Shown here piece after piece: positions 33,521 through 45,426 of a stretch of DNA of 64,000 bases; the first letter of the stretch is position 1, and each line of letters starts with the position of its first letter. The position numbers and the translations under genes are program-made. The stretch is from Ligustrum vulgare (taxonomy: Eukaryota > Streptophyta > Magnoliopsida > Lamiales > Oleaceae): positions 63,066,040 to 63,130,039 of the forward strand of contig OY743176.1 of NCBI GenBank assembly GCA_963555705.1, given 5' to 3'. Below the pieces are notes generated by a model. That model was given only the letters and a program-made list of their open reading frames with translations. It was not told the origin of the DNA and searched no databases.

Positions 33521-35146
33521 TGATGCGTGTCGCAATGCACCAAAATAATAAATAATTCCTTACTCGCCAAATATTAATTAATAATGTAGTAGTGAGAGTA
33601 AGGGTCGATCCCACGAGGAACGAAAACTAATTTTAGTTGTTCGATCAATTAAAATGGAATTGGGGGGGGGGGGTTTGTTGTTTGAATTGCTTGAATGAAA
33701 ACTATGCATAAAATAAATAATTAAATATGACTAGGGAAATAATATGAGAAGAAATCTTGTTCTCGGGTTCGGTTGTGCCCTCAATTAATGTTATACCTTT
33801 CCTTGTAACGTGTTTATATCACTATTCAATTATCAATCATAAATAATCAACAAGCTCTGATTATCTAAATTCTTCCTTATGTGTATTGATTCAAAACAAG
33901 CTCTTCGAACTAATTCTAGCCACGGACAATCCTAAACAAGCTCTTAGGATTTAATGCACGACTAGTATGAAAATCTAGAAGAATAGATTAAATTGGATCA
34001 TTAATTTCACAAGCTCGAATTAATCAATCCAAGTTGAATTATTACTAAATCTGCACGAGATTTATGTGCTACTAAAGTAAAGATTCAATGACAATTACGG
34101 ATCAAGAATCTAAACATAGCATATTCATGAATCCAAAGATCAATAATCCAATTGGCCAAATTAAACTATTAATCAAATAAACTCAATTGAACATTCAAAA
34201 CATAATAATCCAACAATTGAAATAAAGGAATAAATGCACGCTACTAATTTTGTAGGAAAAGAAAATAACATAATTAAATTGACACAACTTCCCCTTTGAA
34301 CAAGATATAGAATTTAGCCTAGCATGGTTGTGGTAGATTCTTCAAGTTGCTTCATGAATTCCATTGTTGTTGATATTCTTGCGCTTGAAAATCTCTCAAG
34401 AATGCTCTATATTTTGCTCTCAATTTTCCTCAATGTCCAGCCTCCTTTTTGTGATGATTTTGCTCCTTTAATACTCTCAAAATCGTGCCCTAACTTTACC
34501 CCAAAGATATACCAAAGATAGACCTTGAATCAAATAAGGAAATTTCTTCGCGAGAAAGTTACGGCCGTAACTTTACTTATTACGGCCGTAAGTAAGCTAC
34601 TGAAAATTTTCGAAATTTGGAAGTTACGGTCGTAACTTTACCATTTACGACCGTAAGTGCATTTCTGTCGAGAAGCGCCTGTGTTCGATATTTTGGTCAT
34701 AACTTTCTCTCCCGAAGTCCGATTGTGGTGATTCAAGTTGCGTTGGAAAGAAAACTCAAATATCTACAATTATTTGTGAAATAGATCTTCCAAAATTTGA
34801 AAGTCTTCTATGACAAAATTGAGCTTCAATCTCTGACTTAAATTCTAGATCACAATCTTTTTGGGTTTTTGATTTCCAACTTCACCCCAAACCTTATTTG
34901 ACCATAATTTTTGCATCTAATCTTCTTCCCACATGCGATTATTGATTTGGAGCCCTTTGATTATGTCCTGGAAGTTTACTTCTTGATTTTTGGTATTTCT
35001 TTGGTCTTGTTTCCTTCCTTTTTGTTCTTTGCGATCCTGTATAACACAATAAATGAAAATGCATTAAACGATGCTTCAATAGGATCAAACCAATAACAAA
35101 ATAAGATAATAAGTGAATTAAATACATGCTAATAAAACACTTATCA
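33521..35146 (-). mobile_element. Solo LTR (1626 bp) inside chromovirus RT
   Basis: Plus-strand TGATGCGTGTCGC...CACTTATCA; minus sense begins TGATAAGTG and ends CGCATCA. Perfect TSD ATATT (33516-33520, 35147-35151). TGATAAGTG starts and a GTGGGATCGACCC block are typical of Tat/Athila-type LTRs. It contains two pairs of TTACGGCCGTAA-type palindromes (34559-34656). Confidence 0.9.
34559..34656. repeat. Paired 12-bp palindromes TTACGGYCGTAA
   Basis: TTACGGCCGTAA at 34559 and 34580; TTACGGTCGTAA at 34624 and its exact reverse complement TTACGACCGTAA at 34645. Both pairs have 21-base spacing and can fold as one stem with loop CTTTACYWT. Confidence 0.9.
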
Positions 35147-35509
35147 ATATTCTTTAAAGATCCAATGCATTAAGTTCCTAAATGCGGCAAGAGCATTTGT
35201 TAACTCGAACATCATCACCAATAACTCATAATGCCCATATCTAGTACGGAAAACTGTCTTTGGAATGTCCTCTTCCTCGATCCTCAACTGAAGGTAATCA
35301 GATCGCAGATCGATCTTGGAAAAATACCCTGCATTTTGAAGCTGATCACACAAATTTTCAATTCCTGGCAACAGATATTTATTCTTTATTGTCACCTTGT
35401 TCAATTCTTTGTAGTCTATGCAAAGTCTCATAGAATCCTCTTTCTTCTTCACGAATAACATAGGAGCACCCCATGCCGAGAAACTGGATAGAACAAAGTC
35501 CTTATCCAT
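35147..35509 (-). pseudogene. Chromovirus RT N-terminal fragment
   Basis: Contains [33 protein letters not shown] and RTRYGHYEL, clear Ty3/Gypsy RT motifs. It is cut by the solo LTR just before the catalytic FIDD box, which resumes at 33520. Several family-typical residues are altered ([11 protein letters not shown]). Confidence 0.9.
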
Positions 35510-36590
35510 GAGAGCTTATATTTTCTCCTTGAGCTCGTTAAGTTCCACAAGAGCCATCTGATATGGTTCCTTAGATGTTGGGGTTGTTCCAAATATCGAG
35601 TTTATTCCATATACCAACTCAACGACAAATTCAACTCCATTTCGAGTGGTAAATCAATAAGGTCTTTTGGGAACATATCTTGATATTCTCGAACGATTGT
35701 AAATAGTTCGAGAGAGAGGTTTGTCTTATTCACTTCAACTACATTCAGCCAAGTAGACTTTACAACTCTTATTCATCAACTGATGAACCTTCATCGCCGA
35801 TACTATTGGAATAAAAGGTTTTTCTCAACTTTGACAAAGCAAAACGGGGCTTCGTTTGAAGGTTCAAACACCGCCTCATTGTGACTATCTATTGAAGCTT
35901 TCTACCGTAATAACCATTCCACTCCTACTATGACATCGAGATCGTGGATATCATGTGTTATGAGATTTATCATTCTCTCCTTCTCATTCACCATGCTCGG
36001 GAAATCTCTCAACATATATCTTGAGTTCGACATAGCGCTGGACGGTGCTGACAATCAAGACTGGGTCTCCAATTGCGGAGATAGATAACTCGATCTTTCA
36101 TTAATTGCATGACTTACAAAAGAATTGAGTAGCCCCAGAATCGAATAGGGAAATTGCAAGTTTGTCGAACATGTATACAGTGCCTGCTACATTAGACGCA
36201 TCATCGACTTCTCGCTTGGACATTGAATACACTCGTGTCGGTATAGTCTTCGTGACTCAAAGTACTATTCACATTCACTTCTTATCTCTCACATAGGGAC
36301 TTATGAACATTACCCAAATTTTATAAAAATCATTACCTTACCACTTTCTCATTAACTTAACAATATATCCTTGTCATAAATACTAACAATCCAAACTTTT
36401 CATTTACAACATTACATAGTCACAAGTACGAACTTACAATACTCGGAACATTACCAAGCATTTAATAACTTAAACAGAAATTTAACCTTACTAGATGACC
36501 GAGGAGGATGCACACTAGGCGTGACTCAGTACCCGAACCTTTTCAAATAATTTTTTTTTAAAGTCTGCAGAATCGCTTTTAAAACTCTTA
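35510..36590 (-). pseudogene. Chromovirus protease region, decayed; gag missing
   Basis: Minus reading near 36104-36180 shows SLFDSGATQFF, the retropepsin active site. Scattered pol-like fragments follow up to RT. No gag homology remains between here and the PBS. Confidence 0.65.
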
Positions 36591-36602
36591 GTTCTGATAC
36601 CA
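36591..36602 (-). promoter_or_regulatory. Chromovirus primer-binding site
   Basis: Minus strand TGGTATCAGAAC, four bases after the 5' LTR end, matching tRNA-iMet with a late mismatch. Confidence 0.85.
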
Positions 36603-36606
36603 AAAA

Positions 36607-37033
36607 TGTAACACCCCAAGTTCAAAAATCTTAAACCTAGACACGTTAACTTCCCTTTACTTAAATGCGGAAACAAAGCATTTATAACTTTAACATTTTC
36701 ATTTTTCTATAAAAAATTTACAGAAATTTCGACAGAGTCTCCTCTATAACTTGAACATAACCAACCTGTAGAGGGACATCATACCTACAATATATATACA
36801 ATTCTCAACTCATTCAAATTCAACATTCAGCATCCAACCATAATTTCAAAATTTAACTTCAACATTAATACCCAAACTCCTCAACAATAATACCTTGAAG
36901 TGAACATTTATAAACTCATGAAACATGATATAAACCAATTAAAAGAATTTATCAAATAAAATTTATAACCAATGAATTAATCTGTGGAAAAACCCTTCAT
37001 TTATTCTTAGAAGAAATAAAATTTGGAGTACTG
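36607..37033 (-). repeat. Chromovirus 5' LTR, proximal part
   Basis: Homologous to the left end of the LTR at 28297. It is interrupted after TACTG (37029-37033) by the Athila-like element and resumes at 48483. Confidence 0.95.
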
Positions 37034-37465
37034 TGATAAGTGTATTTTATACACTTGGGGATATGCCAAAATGAGAATTTATAGTGTTGATTTATGAATT
37101 TATTCTACCTAAATTGCGTTTAATTGTTGTTATTTCAGATTTTAGTCAAAAAAAGGAACAAGGAAGCAATTACGAGAAATAAAGGTCAAAAGTAGGAAAA
37201 TTGAAGAGAAACAGAAGTTCTGGGGTCAAATTGATCAAATCAATAGTTGGAGATACATGTTGCAAATAAAATTAGAGGACCAACTTGAAGGCCAAGGAAA
37301 AGATGGAGAATCGCGTGGAAAAACGTTGAGTTGCGATCGCGACCTTCCCATGTTAGTGATCGCGACATGGCGATAAATCTGATGCAGAACTAAAAACAGG
37401 TTTGCCACGCGATCGCGGGCACCCAAACCACGCGATCGCGTAGGTGTCCGACTGGGCCTGTATTA
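37034..37465 (+). repeat. Truncated 5' LTR of the Athila-like element
   Basis: Matches the first ~435 bases of the 3' LTR, then jumps at TGTATTATGGGATTAT into gag coding sequence. About 1 kb of LTR, the PBS and the gag start are deleted. Confidence 0.9.
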
Positions 37466-40400
37466 TGGGATTATATGATTCCTCCAGTGGGAAACATTGG
37501 AACTTACATAGTGCCGCCTGCTATACCTGCCAACAACTTTGAGATCAAGACTTCTTTGATCTCTCTGATCCAAAACTCTGCCGTCTTTCATGGTTTGCCG
37601 TCTGAAGATCCACATGCACACCTGCGAACTTTTTAAGAATTGTGTGACATGCAGCGAATGAATGGAGTTCCGGGTGACGCTGTAAAGCTGAAACTATTTT
37701 CCTTCTCATTGGCAGACAAGGCGAAGGCATGGTTTTACACCCTACCCCTCCACACAATCACTACTTGGGAAGTAATGAGTCAAAAATTTGTTGACAAGTT
37801 CTTTCCATCTGGCCGGATGTCAAAGCTAAGGCGCGAAATCCTTTCGTTCAACCAACAGCCAAGAGAGTCCATTTTTGAGGCTTGGGAGAGGTTCAATGAG
37901 CTGGTTCGTCAATGTCCTACCCATGGAATAGCTGATTGGATCCTCATACAAACTTTCTACAACGGGTTGACCAATGACAACAAGAAGCATGCAGATTCAG
38001 TTGCGGGAGGATCTGTGATGGATTTGACTTACGAAGAAGCCTCCGAAATATTCGAGAAAATGGCAGAAAATAGTTATCAGTGGTACTCAGATCGCACTGC
38101 ACAGAAATCTTGTGGAATAGCTGCGGTAAATGAAATTACATCTATTAATGCTAAACTAGACGCACTGACGAAGAAATTTGACAGCATGAATTAGCAGCCA
38201 GTGCTTGCAGCTCAGAAAACCATAGTCTGTGATTACTGTTTTGAGAATCATGCACTATCAGAGTGTCCTATGGCATATCAAGGTCAACCAGATAAAGAGC
38301 ATGCAAATTTTGTTGGAAACAATCAGAGGCAGCAAGGAGGTATGTACTCACAGACATACAACCCTGAATGGAGGAAGCATCCAAACTTTTCATGGGCTAA
38401 CAATCAAAACACCCAACGACCACCAGGGTTTCAGCAACAATAACCACATCAGCAACAACAAGTTAAGAAGACTTCTAGTGAAGAATTGATACTGCAGCTG
38501 CTGCAAAGCCATCAAGCTGACATTAAAGAAATAAAAATTCAATTGGGACAGTTGGCAAACGCAAGTTCAGAAAGACAACAAGGTAAATTGCCCAGTAATA
38601 TAGAAACAAATCCAAGAGAACAGGTACAAGCCATTACAACCAGAAGTGGGGTCCAATTACCAGAAATCAATGTGAAAAGAACAGATAACTAAAAAACAGT
38701 GACATAAACAGTGGAAGAGAAAGAAGCTGATCACACGGAGAGAGAAAATTCAACGGAAAAATTCGAAAGGTCAGAAGAAGCTGAGGTGAAGAAGGCCCCG
38801 ACCCCAGTTAAAGCTTACGTACCTCCCATACCATATCCACAGAGGCTAAGGAAGCATAAGTTAGACCAGCAGTTTGCCAAATTTATTGAGAAAATCAAGC
38901 AGCTGCACATTAACATTCCCTTCGCAGAAGCCTCGACCCAGATGCCGAGCTATGCGAAATTCATGAAAGAAATCCTAACAAATAAACGAAAGCTGGACGA
39001 GCATGAGACAGTGATGCTCACCGAAGAATGCAGTGCAATAATCCAGAAGAAATTGCCTCCCAAACTGAAGGATTCGGGGAGTTTCACAATCCCTTGCACT
39101 ATTGGTTCTATTGAATTTGAATCTGCTTTATGTGATTTAGGAGCCAGCATTAACCTAATGCCTTTATCTATTTTCAGGAAGCTCGGGATTGGAGAAGCAA
39201 AACCAACAACCATTTCCTTGCAATTAGCAGATCGTTCTATAAAATACCCGTGGGGGTTGCTTGAAGACGTACTGATAAGAGTTGGGAAATTTATTTACCC
39301 TGCGGACTTTGTTATACTGGATATGGAAGAATATAAGACGATTCCGCTCATCTTGGGACGACCATTCTTGAGAACTGGAAAGGCATTAATAGATGTTCAC
39401 GAAGGAACACTAGTGCTTCATGTAGATGAGGAGAAGATCACTTTAAACATCTTTAAGTCCATGAAATATCTCTCGTCATTGGATACGTGTTTCACGGTGG
39501 ATACTGTGCAAGAAGCAGTTCGTAGTGTATATGATGAGGAGCATCCTAAAGATCCATTGGAGGCATGCATCGTTCAGTCAGAATCTGTAAACTCGGAAAA
39601 TGAAGAAGTGGCAAGGATGGCTAATGAATTGGAGGCATCACCAAGGCTCACGTTAAGGGCCGGTCGTTATTTTGAACCATTAGGTGAAAATTTGCAGAAA
39701 TCTCGACCATCGTGTGAAATTCCTCCCATTTTAGAGTTGAAACCTTTACCAGCCTACCTGCGATATGCATTTTTGGGGGAGTCATCAACACTACCAATTA
39801 TCATTTCAAGCCACTTGACAGCTTTGGAAGAAGAACGGCTATTGCGAGTGGTGAAGGAACACAAAATCGCAATAGGATGGACTATTGCCGATATCAAGGG
39901 TATTAGTCCAACTATCTACATGCATAAAATTTTGATGGAAGATGATTCAAAGCCATTAGTGGAAGGACAGCGTAGATTGAATCCGACCTTGAAAGAAGTG
40001 GTGAGAAAAGAGATTTTAAAGCTACTTGATGCAGGTATTATATATCCGATATCAGACAGTGCTTGGGTCAGTCCAGTTCATGTAGTGCCAAAGAAGGGAG
40101 GCATGACAATAATTGCGAATGAGAACAACAAGTTGATCCCTACAAGGACAGTGACCGGATGGAGAGTGTGTATTGATTACAGGAAACTGAATGCTGCAAC
40201 CAGAAAAGACCATTTTCCATTACCGTTCATCGATCAGATGTTGGAGAAGCTAGCGGGTCATTCACACTACTACTTTCTTGATGGATATTCGGGGTACAAT
40301 CAGATTGCCATTGCCTTGGCTGATCAAGAGAAAACTACGTTTACCTGTCCCTATGGTACATTTGCTTTCAGGAGAATGCCGTTTGGACTGTGTAACGCTC

Positions 40401-42644
40401 CAGCAACGTTCCAGAGATGCATGATGGCAATATTTTCCGATATGGTGGAGCGATTTATTGAAGTCTTCATGGATGATTTCTCAGTCTTTGGTTCCTCGTT
40501 TGATGAGTGTCTACACCACCTATCCTTAGTGCTTAAAAGATGCACGGAAACAAATCTGGTGTTAAATTGGGAGAAGTGTCACTTTATGGTGCACGAGGGA
40601 ATTGTACTAGGGCATCGGATTTCTGAAAAAGGAATTGAAGTGGACAGGGAAAAAATTCAAGTAATTGAAAAACTACCACCACCTAGCTCAGTTAAAGGAG
40701 TAAGAAGTTTCTTAGGCCATGCTGGATTCTACAGGAGATTTATAAAAGATTTTTCCAAAATCACGAAACCCCTTTGTAATTTATTGGAAAATGACGTAGT
40801 TTTTAATTTTTATGAAGAGTGTTTGTCATCCTTTAATACACTCAAAGAAAAATTAACTACTGCACCAATCATCGTGGCACCAGACTGGAGTTTGCCTTTT
40901 GAGCTCATGTGTGACGCGAGTGACTACGCTGTGGGGGCAGCATTGGGGCAGAGAAAGGACAATTTTCCATGTAATTTATTATGCCAGCAGAACATTGACT
41001 GAAACTCAGATAAATTATGCCACAACTGAGAAAGAACTATTAGCAGTGGTATTTGCCTTCGAAAAATTCAGGTCTTATCTTATAGGATCAAAAGTAGTGG
41101 TGTACACAGATCATCCGGCGTTGAAGTACTTATTCGGGAAAAAGGATGCCAAGCCTAGACTGATCAGATAGGTTTTACTGCTTCAAGAATTTGACATTGA
41201 AATTCGGGATAAAAAAGGTACAGAAAATCAGATTGCAGATCATTTATCCAGATTGGAGCAGGTAAATCAGGAAAGTCCTGAAGACATAAACGAAGTATTT
41301 CCAGATGAACAGTTAATGCTGCTAGCCCATATGATGCAGGTAGAGAATAATAAGGGGCCCTGGTTTGCAGATTATGTAAATTACTTGGCCAGCAATGTTT
41401 TGCCTCCTGATTTTACATACCAGCAGAAGAAAAAGTTCTTTCACGATCTGAGATTCTTTTATTGGGAAGATCCATTTTTGTACAGAAGGGGACCTGATCA
41501 AATAATTCGACGGTGTATTCCGGATGAGGAGATTATACCGGTTCTAGAGAGATGCCATTCAGCCCCATATGGTGGACACATGGGAGCCACTAAAACGGCA
41601 GCTAAAGTTTTGCAATGTGGGTTTTATTGGCCAACAGTGTTTAAATACGCTTTCTCATTTGTCAAAGCCTGTGACCGATGCCAATGAACAGGAAATATAT
41701 CATCAAAGCATGGGATGCCACTTAACAGTGTTTTGGAGGTTGAAGTGTTTGATGTATGGGGAATAGACTTCATGGGTCCGTTCCCACCTTCATACAACAA
41801 CAAATACATACTTGTGGCGGTTGACTATGTATCGAAGTGGGTGGAAGCAAAGGCATGCCCAACGAATGATGCCAGAATTGTAGTTGATTTTATACGAAAA
41901 AACATTTTTACTCGATTTGGAGCACCACGAGCAATCATAAGTGATGGTGGGACTCACTTCAACAACAAGTTGTTCAAGGCAGTACTGGCCAAGTATAGAA
42001 CTCATCATCGCATGGGGACAGCCTATCATCCGCAAACTAGTGGACAGGTGGAAACATCGAACAGGCAGTTGAAACGGATTTTGGAAACAACAGTGAGATC
42101 ATCCCGTAAAGACTGGGCCAGCAAATTGGATGATGCTTTGTGGGCATATAGGACAGCTTTTAAAACTCCCATCGGGATATCACCATTTCAGTTAGTATAT
42201 GAAAAAGCGTGTCATTTACCGGTTGAATTTGAACACAAGGCATACTGGGCTTTAAAACAGTTGAACCTGGATATGGGCTTAGCCAAAGATCAGAGATTTA
42301 TGCAACTTAATGCATTGGATGAATTTCTCTTATGAGCCTATGAGAATGCCTCAATCTATAAGGACCGGACAAAGAAGTGGCATGATCGCCACATTCAAAA
42401 GAGGGAATTTCAAGTTGGGGATCAGGTGCTCCTATACAATTCACGCTTGAAGCTTTTTTCGGGAAAATTGAGGTTGAGATGGTCTGGTCCATTCACAATT
42501 GCACAAGTTTTTCCATATGGCACATTTGAGCTTCATCATCCGACTAAAGGACATTTTAAAGTAAATGGGCAGAGAATCAAGCATTACTTTGAGGTTGATT
42601 TTGATAAGGAGAAGTCATACGTTGACATCGCCATTCCAGAGTAA
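37466..42644 (+). pseudogene. Athila-like gag-pol, one long broken frame
   Basis: gag is 5'-truncated and has KAKAWFYTLP and a short knuckle CDYCFENHALSEC (38229-38267). Protease: CDLGASINLMP (about 39135). RT: VCIDYRKLN, MPFGLCNAP, FMDDFSVFG (about 40470). RNase [32 protein letters not shown]. Integrase: an HHCC domain ending CDRC (41675), core Asp in GIDFMGPF and SDGGTHF, Glu in TSGQVETS, and a C-terminal domain to 42644. Lesions: in-frame stops near 37634, 38192, 38441, 38690 and 38705, then 41169, 41685 and 42333, and a frameshift near 40975. The frame from 38711 to about 40975 is uninterrupted. Confidence 0.93.
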
Positions 42645-43059
42645 ACAATGCAGAAAGTCGGGCTTGAGACTATAAACGGAGCGCTTGTTGGGAGGCAACC
42701 CAATTTTTCTTCTTTTGCATTCTTATGTTTTATGTTTAACTTAGTTTAATATTTTTATCACTTCTTTATCATTATTGCATTCATGACATGTGCATTAGCT
42801 AGTCTTTGGGTACTTTAGTATTCGTTAAAATGTTTTTGTGCACATTTCATTCATATCAGTTCTTCTTTATATGATTTGGCATTTTAGGCACATTTTCAGA
42901 TTTCTAGGAAGTTTTGAGCACTATAGGTTTTAGTTGTGAGGCCCGAGCCCCCTCACTAGTTGAACAAGGTTAGAGGTCGGTAATCATGATCATCCACGCT
43001 TTTCAATCATTTTGTGGGTGTATGGCATTTTTCATGATAATTTAATGCAAAAAAAAAAA
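42645..43059. other. Post-pol spacer of the Athila-like element
   Basis: Non-coding. It begins with a TTGGGAGGCAACCCAA inverted repeat (42690-42705), a block commonly seen after pol in Athila elements, and ends with an A18 run (43049-43066). Confidence 0.6.
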
Positions 43060-43069
43060 AAAAAAACAT

Positions 43070-43225
43070 GGTTAAGTCGTGATCGCGATTTTACCATGTA
43101 GGTGATCGCGACTCGCGTCCAATTTTTCAACAGATTTTTTTTTGCAATAACCACGCGATCGCTATTAGGATCACCACGCGATCGCGTGGGTGAACCGGGC
43201 GCGAGAACTTCAATTTAAAAACCCG
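43070..43225 (+). promoter_or_regulatory. Internal promoter-like module, copy of LTR palindrome block
   Basis: Palindromes GTGATCGCGA, GTGATCGCGAC and a 16-bp perfect CCACGCGATCGCGTGG (43174-43189), then GCGCGAGAACTTCAATTTAAAA. The same order (GTCGCGATCGCGAC, CATGT, GTGATCGCGAC, ACGCGATCGCGT, GCGCGATTTGAATATAATA) occurs in the LTR at 47325-47490. It lies just upstream of the spliced third ORF. Confidence 0.6.
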
Positions 43226-43367
43226 GCAGCACACACTCATTTCTTTATACGCTGCCGGCCATTCCTCTACCCCTCGCCACATTTTCACTCACCTCACCAT
43301 TTTTCGAGTTCATCCCATCAAATTGGTGCAAAAGCAAGTCATTACCACACCTCATCCCTAATCAAAG

Positions 43368-44059
43368 GTATGAGTTCTTAGGATTTAGGGATTTTCCTCT
43401 TTTGACCGTTTTCACCCTATTTTTGCATATTTCGTGATTGTGGTCGAAAGGAGTATGGGTTAGGTTAGATTGTGGATTGGTTATATGTTGAGATGATGGG
43501 TAAATGATTTTGGAAGTCTCCATTCGCTAATTGTTATGATTTCTTCATGATTTTTCTTATGCCTTCATTGTGTTCGATGAATTGTCTCAACGAGATTTTT
43601 GTTGAAATTTGAAATATCCACTCGAGCACATATCTTGGTTACATGTTTCTCACCGTATTTGTGCCAGAATTTCACATTTTGCTGCATTGCATTGCACAAA
43701 TGTGCATGTTTGAATCTCTAGCACCATTGCAGTCACTGCAGGGCCACTGCAAGGCCACTACAGGGCCATTGCACGCTCACGTCACCACTTCATCATTCCA
43801 TTTCTCTATGCATCTGTTATCTTTTTGCTCTCCAATTTTGATATGTGACTCATGAAGTGACCTACTTTATTGTGCTCGGGACACTTTTCGAAAATTTTCT
43901 TTTTTTTTGGCACGATAACCGAGGTGGAAAAGCACTAGTTAAGCTGGAATTCTCTATCTTGTATTGTGGATTTTTTTCACAAGTTTGGGGTGTGTGTGCA
44001 ATTATTCTTTTATTTTCCCACTCTCACATTGGTTCTAATGATGAGTTTGCTCTTTGTAG
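43368..44059 (+). other. Putative intron before the third ORF
   Basis: Donor CAAAG/GTATGAG and acceptor TTTGTAG/GTACAATAATG, 692 bases, T-rich. It removes several upstream ATGs and stops and puts the ORF start 9 bases after the acceptor. Confidence 0.6.
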
Positions 44060-44067
44060 GTACAATA

Positions 44068-45426
44068 ATGCCTCCAAAAGCCACAGCTGCTCAGAAAGGG
44101 AAAAGTAAGGCTGGTCCATCTAAGCGGAAACGAGGAGCCTCCTCTGCGGATCCCGAGGCCGATCAAGGGAACATAGGAGATATTCAAAGGTTTTTGGGGA
44201 GCAAAGAATTACACAGATATGAGGTGCTGCTTAAAGGGAAGAAAATTTGGAATGAACGTGAGGTAGTATTAGCCGATTTCCCGGATACCGAGCTAGCCCA
44301 CCTTATTGAGAGAGCAGGTTGGCACAAATTGGCAGACACGCTGCCAAAGACCTATCCACTATTAGTCAAGGAGTTCCTAGCCAATTTCAACCATGCCATT
44401 GAGACAGACGGTGCCCCTCACAGGTATAAGACCTGGGTACGAGGTAAATGGATCAGTTTCTCGCCTACCGTTATTGAGAGGGTTTTGGAGCTGACAAGGG
44501 AAGGGATTGAGCAGGTCCCGAATGATATGGATATTGATATGATTACATCTTTTTTATACGGCCAGCCAGATGTGGAATTAGAGAAGCCGGGACGTTTTGA
44601 ACTGGGGAGCTCACTGAGAGTATCCGGATTCTACACATCTTCATGTGCCACAACATCGACCCCACATCACACAGGACAGAGTTCAATGAAGACCGGGCCC
44701 GTTTGATTCATCATCTGGCCAGGGGACGCAAGTTGGACCTGGGGAGGCATATTTTTGACTTCATTCTTACACTTGCCTCCCAGTTGGACTCAGGCCGCCA
44801 GATCATGTTCCCCTGTTTGATCAGTGCTATATGCGTGGCCGAAGGAGTGGATTTTTTGCCCCATGAAGAGCCTGCGCCTCTCGGAGCCATTATCAGCAGA
44901 CGTACTCGAGAGAGCACGCGACCTAGGGTATCGCGAGGCCCACCAGCTACTCCACCAGCCCCAGTGGATCCTGTTGCCCCGGTTGACCCATCAGCACCAG
45001 CAGATCCAGCAGGACCATCCGCACCATCCGCTCCAGCGGCACCAGCACATATACCAGATCCAGCAGAGACTCCTACGGCAGATACTTTTGGAGTTGACTG
45101 ACCTGACTCGCGCCGTCAACATGAGGAGGGAAGCTGAGGTCGCACAGCATAGGCAGCTGGAAATCCTGGAACAGCGACTTGACCGTCTGGTTCAGGGTAA
45201 CATCGCTGGGGAGCAGCGCATCATGCGCCATACGATGACAGAATTCAGCGGTCAGATCTCATAGGTGCAGGCCAGGCTCTTCTCTATTGAGAGCCGATTG
45301 GAGGGGATCGAACGGAGAGCTGAGGGGATTGAAGCAAGATTGGAAAGGATAGAAGGCAGATTGGATACAGACACCGCAGGACCATCTCAGCCACAGCAGC
45401 AGGACCTACCCCCAGGAAGTTCCTGA
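44068..45426 (+). pseudogene. Athila-like third ORF (env-position; putative plant transposon protein)
   Basis: Starts ATGCCTCCAAAAG. The N-terminus is basic (SKRKRG). A ~200-residue globular domain follows with RFLGSKELHRYEVLLKGKK, LIERAGWHKLA, VKEFLANFN and VRGKWISFSP, the pattern of the plant domain often named putative plant transposon protein. Then a Pro/Ala-rich linker and a C-terminal coiled coil of RLEGIERRAEGIEARLE repeats. Lesions: frameshifts near 44635 and 45090 and a TAG at 45262-45264. No signal peptide or clear membrane anchor is seen, so an envelope role is not supported. Function unknown. Confidence 0.7.

Noticed and set aside
44068..45426. A true envelope glycoprotein in the Athila-like element
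   Set aside because: No signal peptide, membrane anchor or Cys-rich ectodomain; the domain matches the putative plant transposon protein pattern instead.
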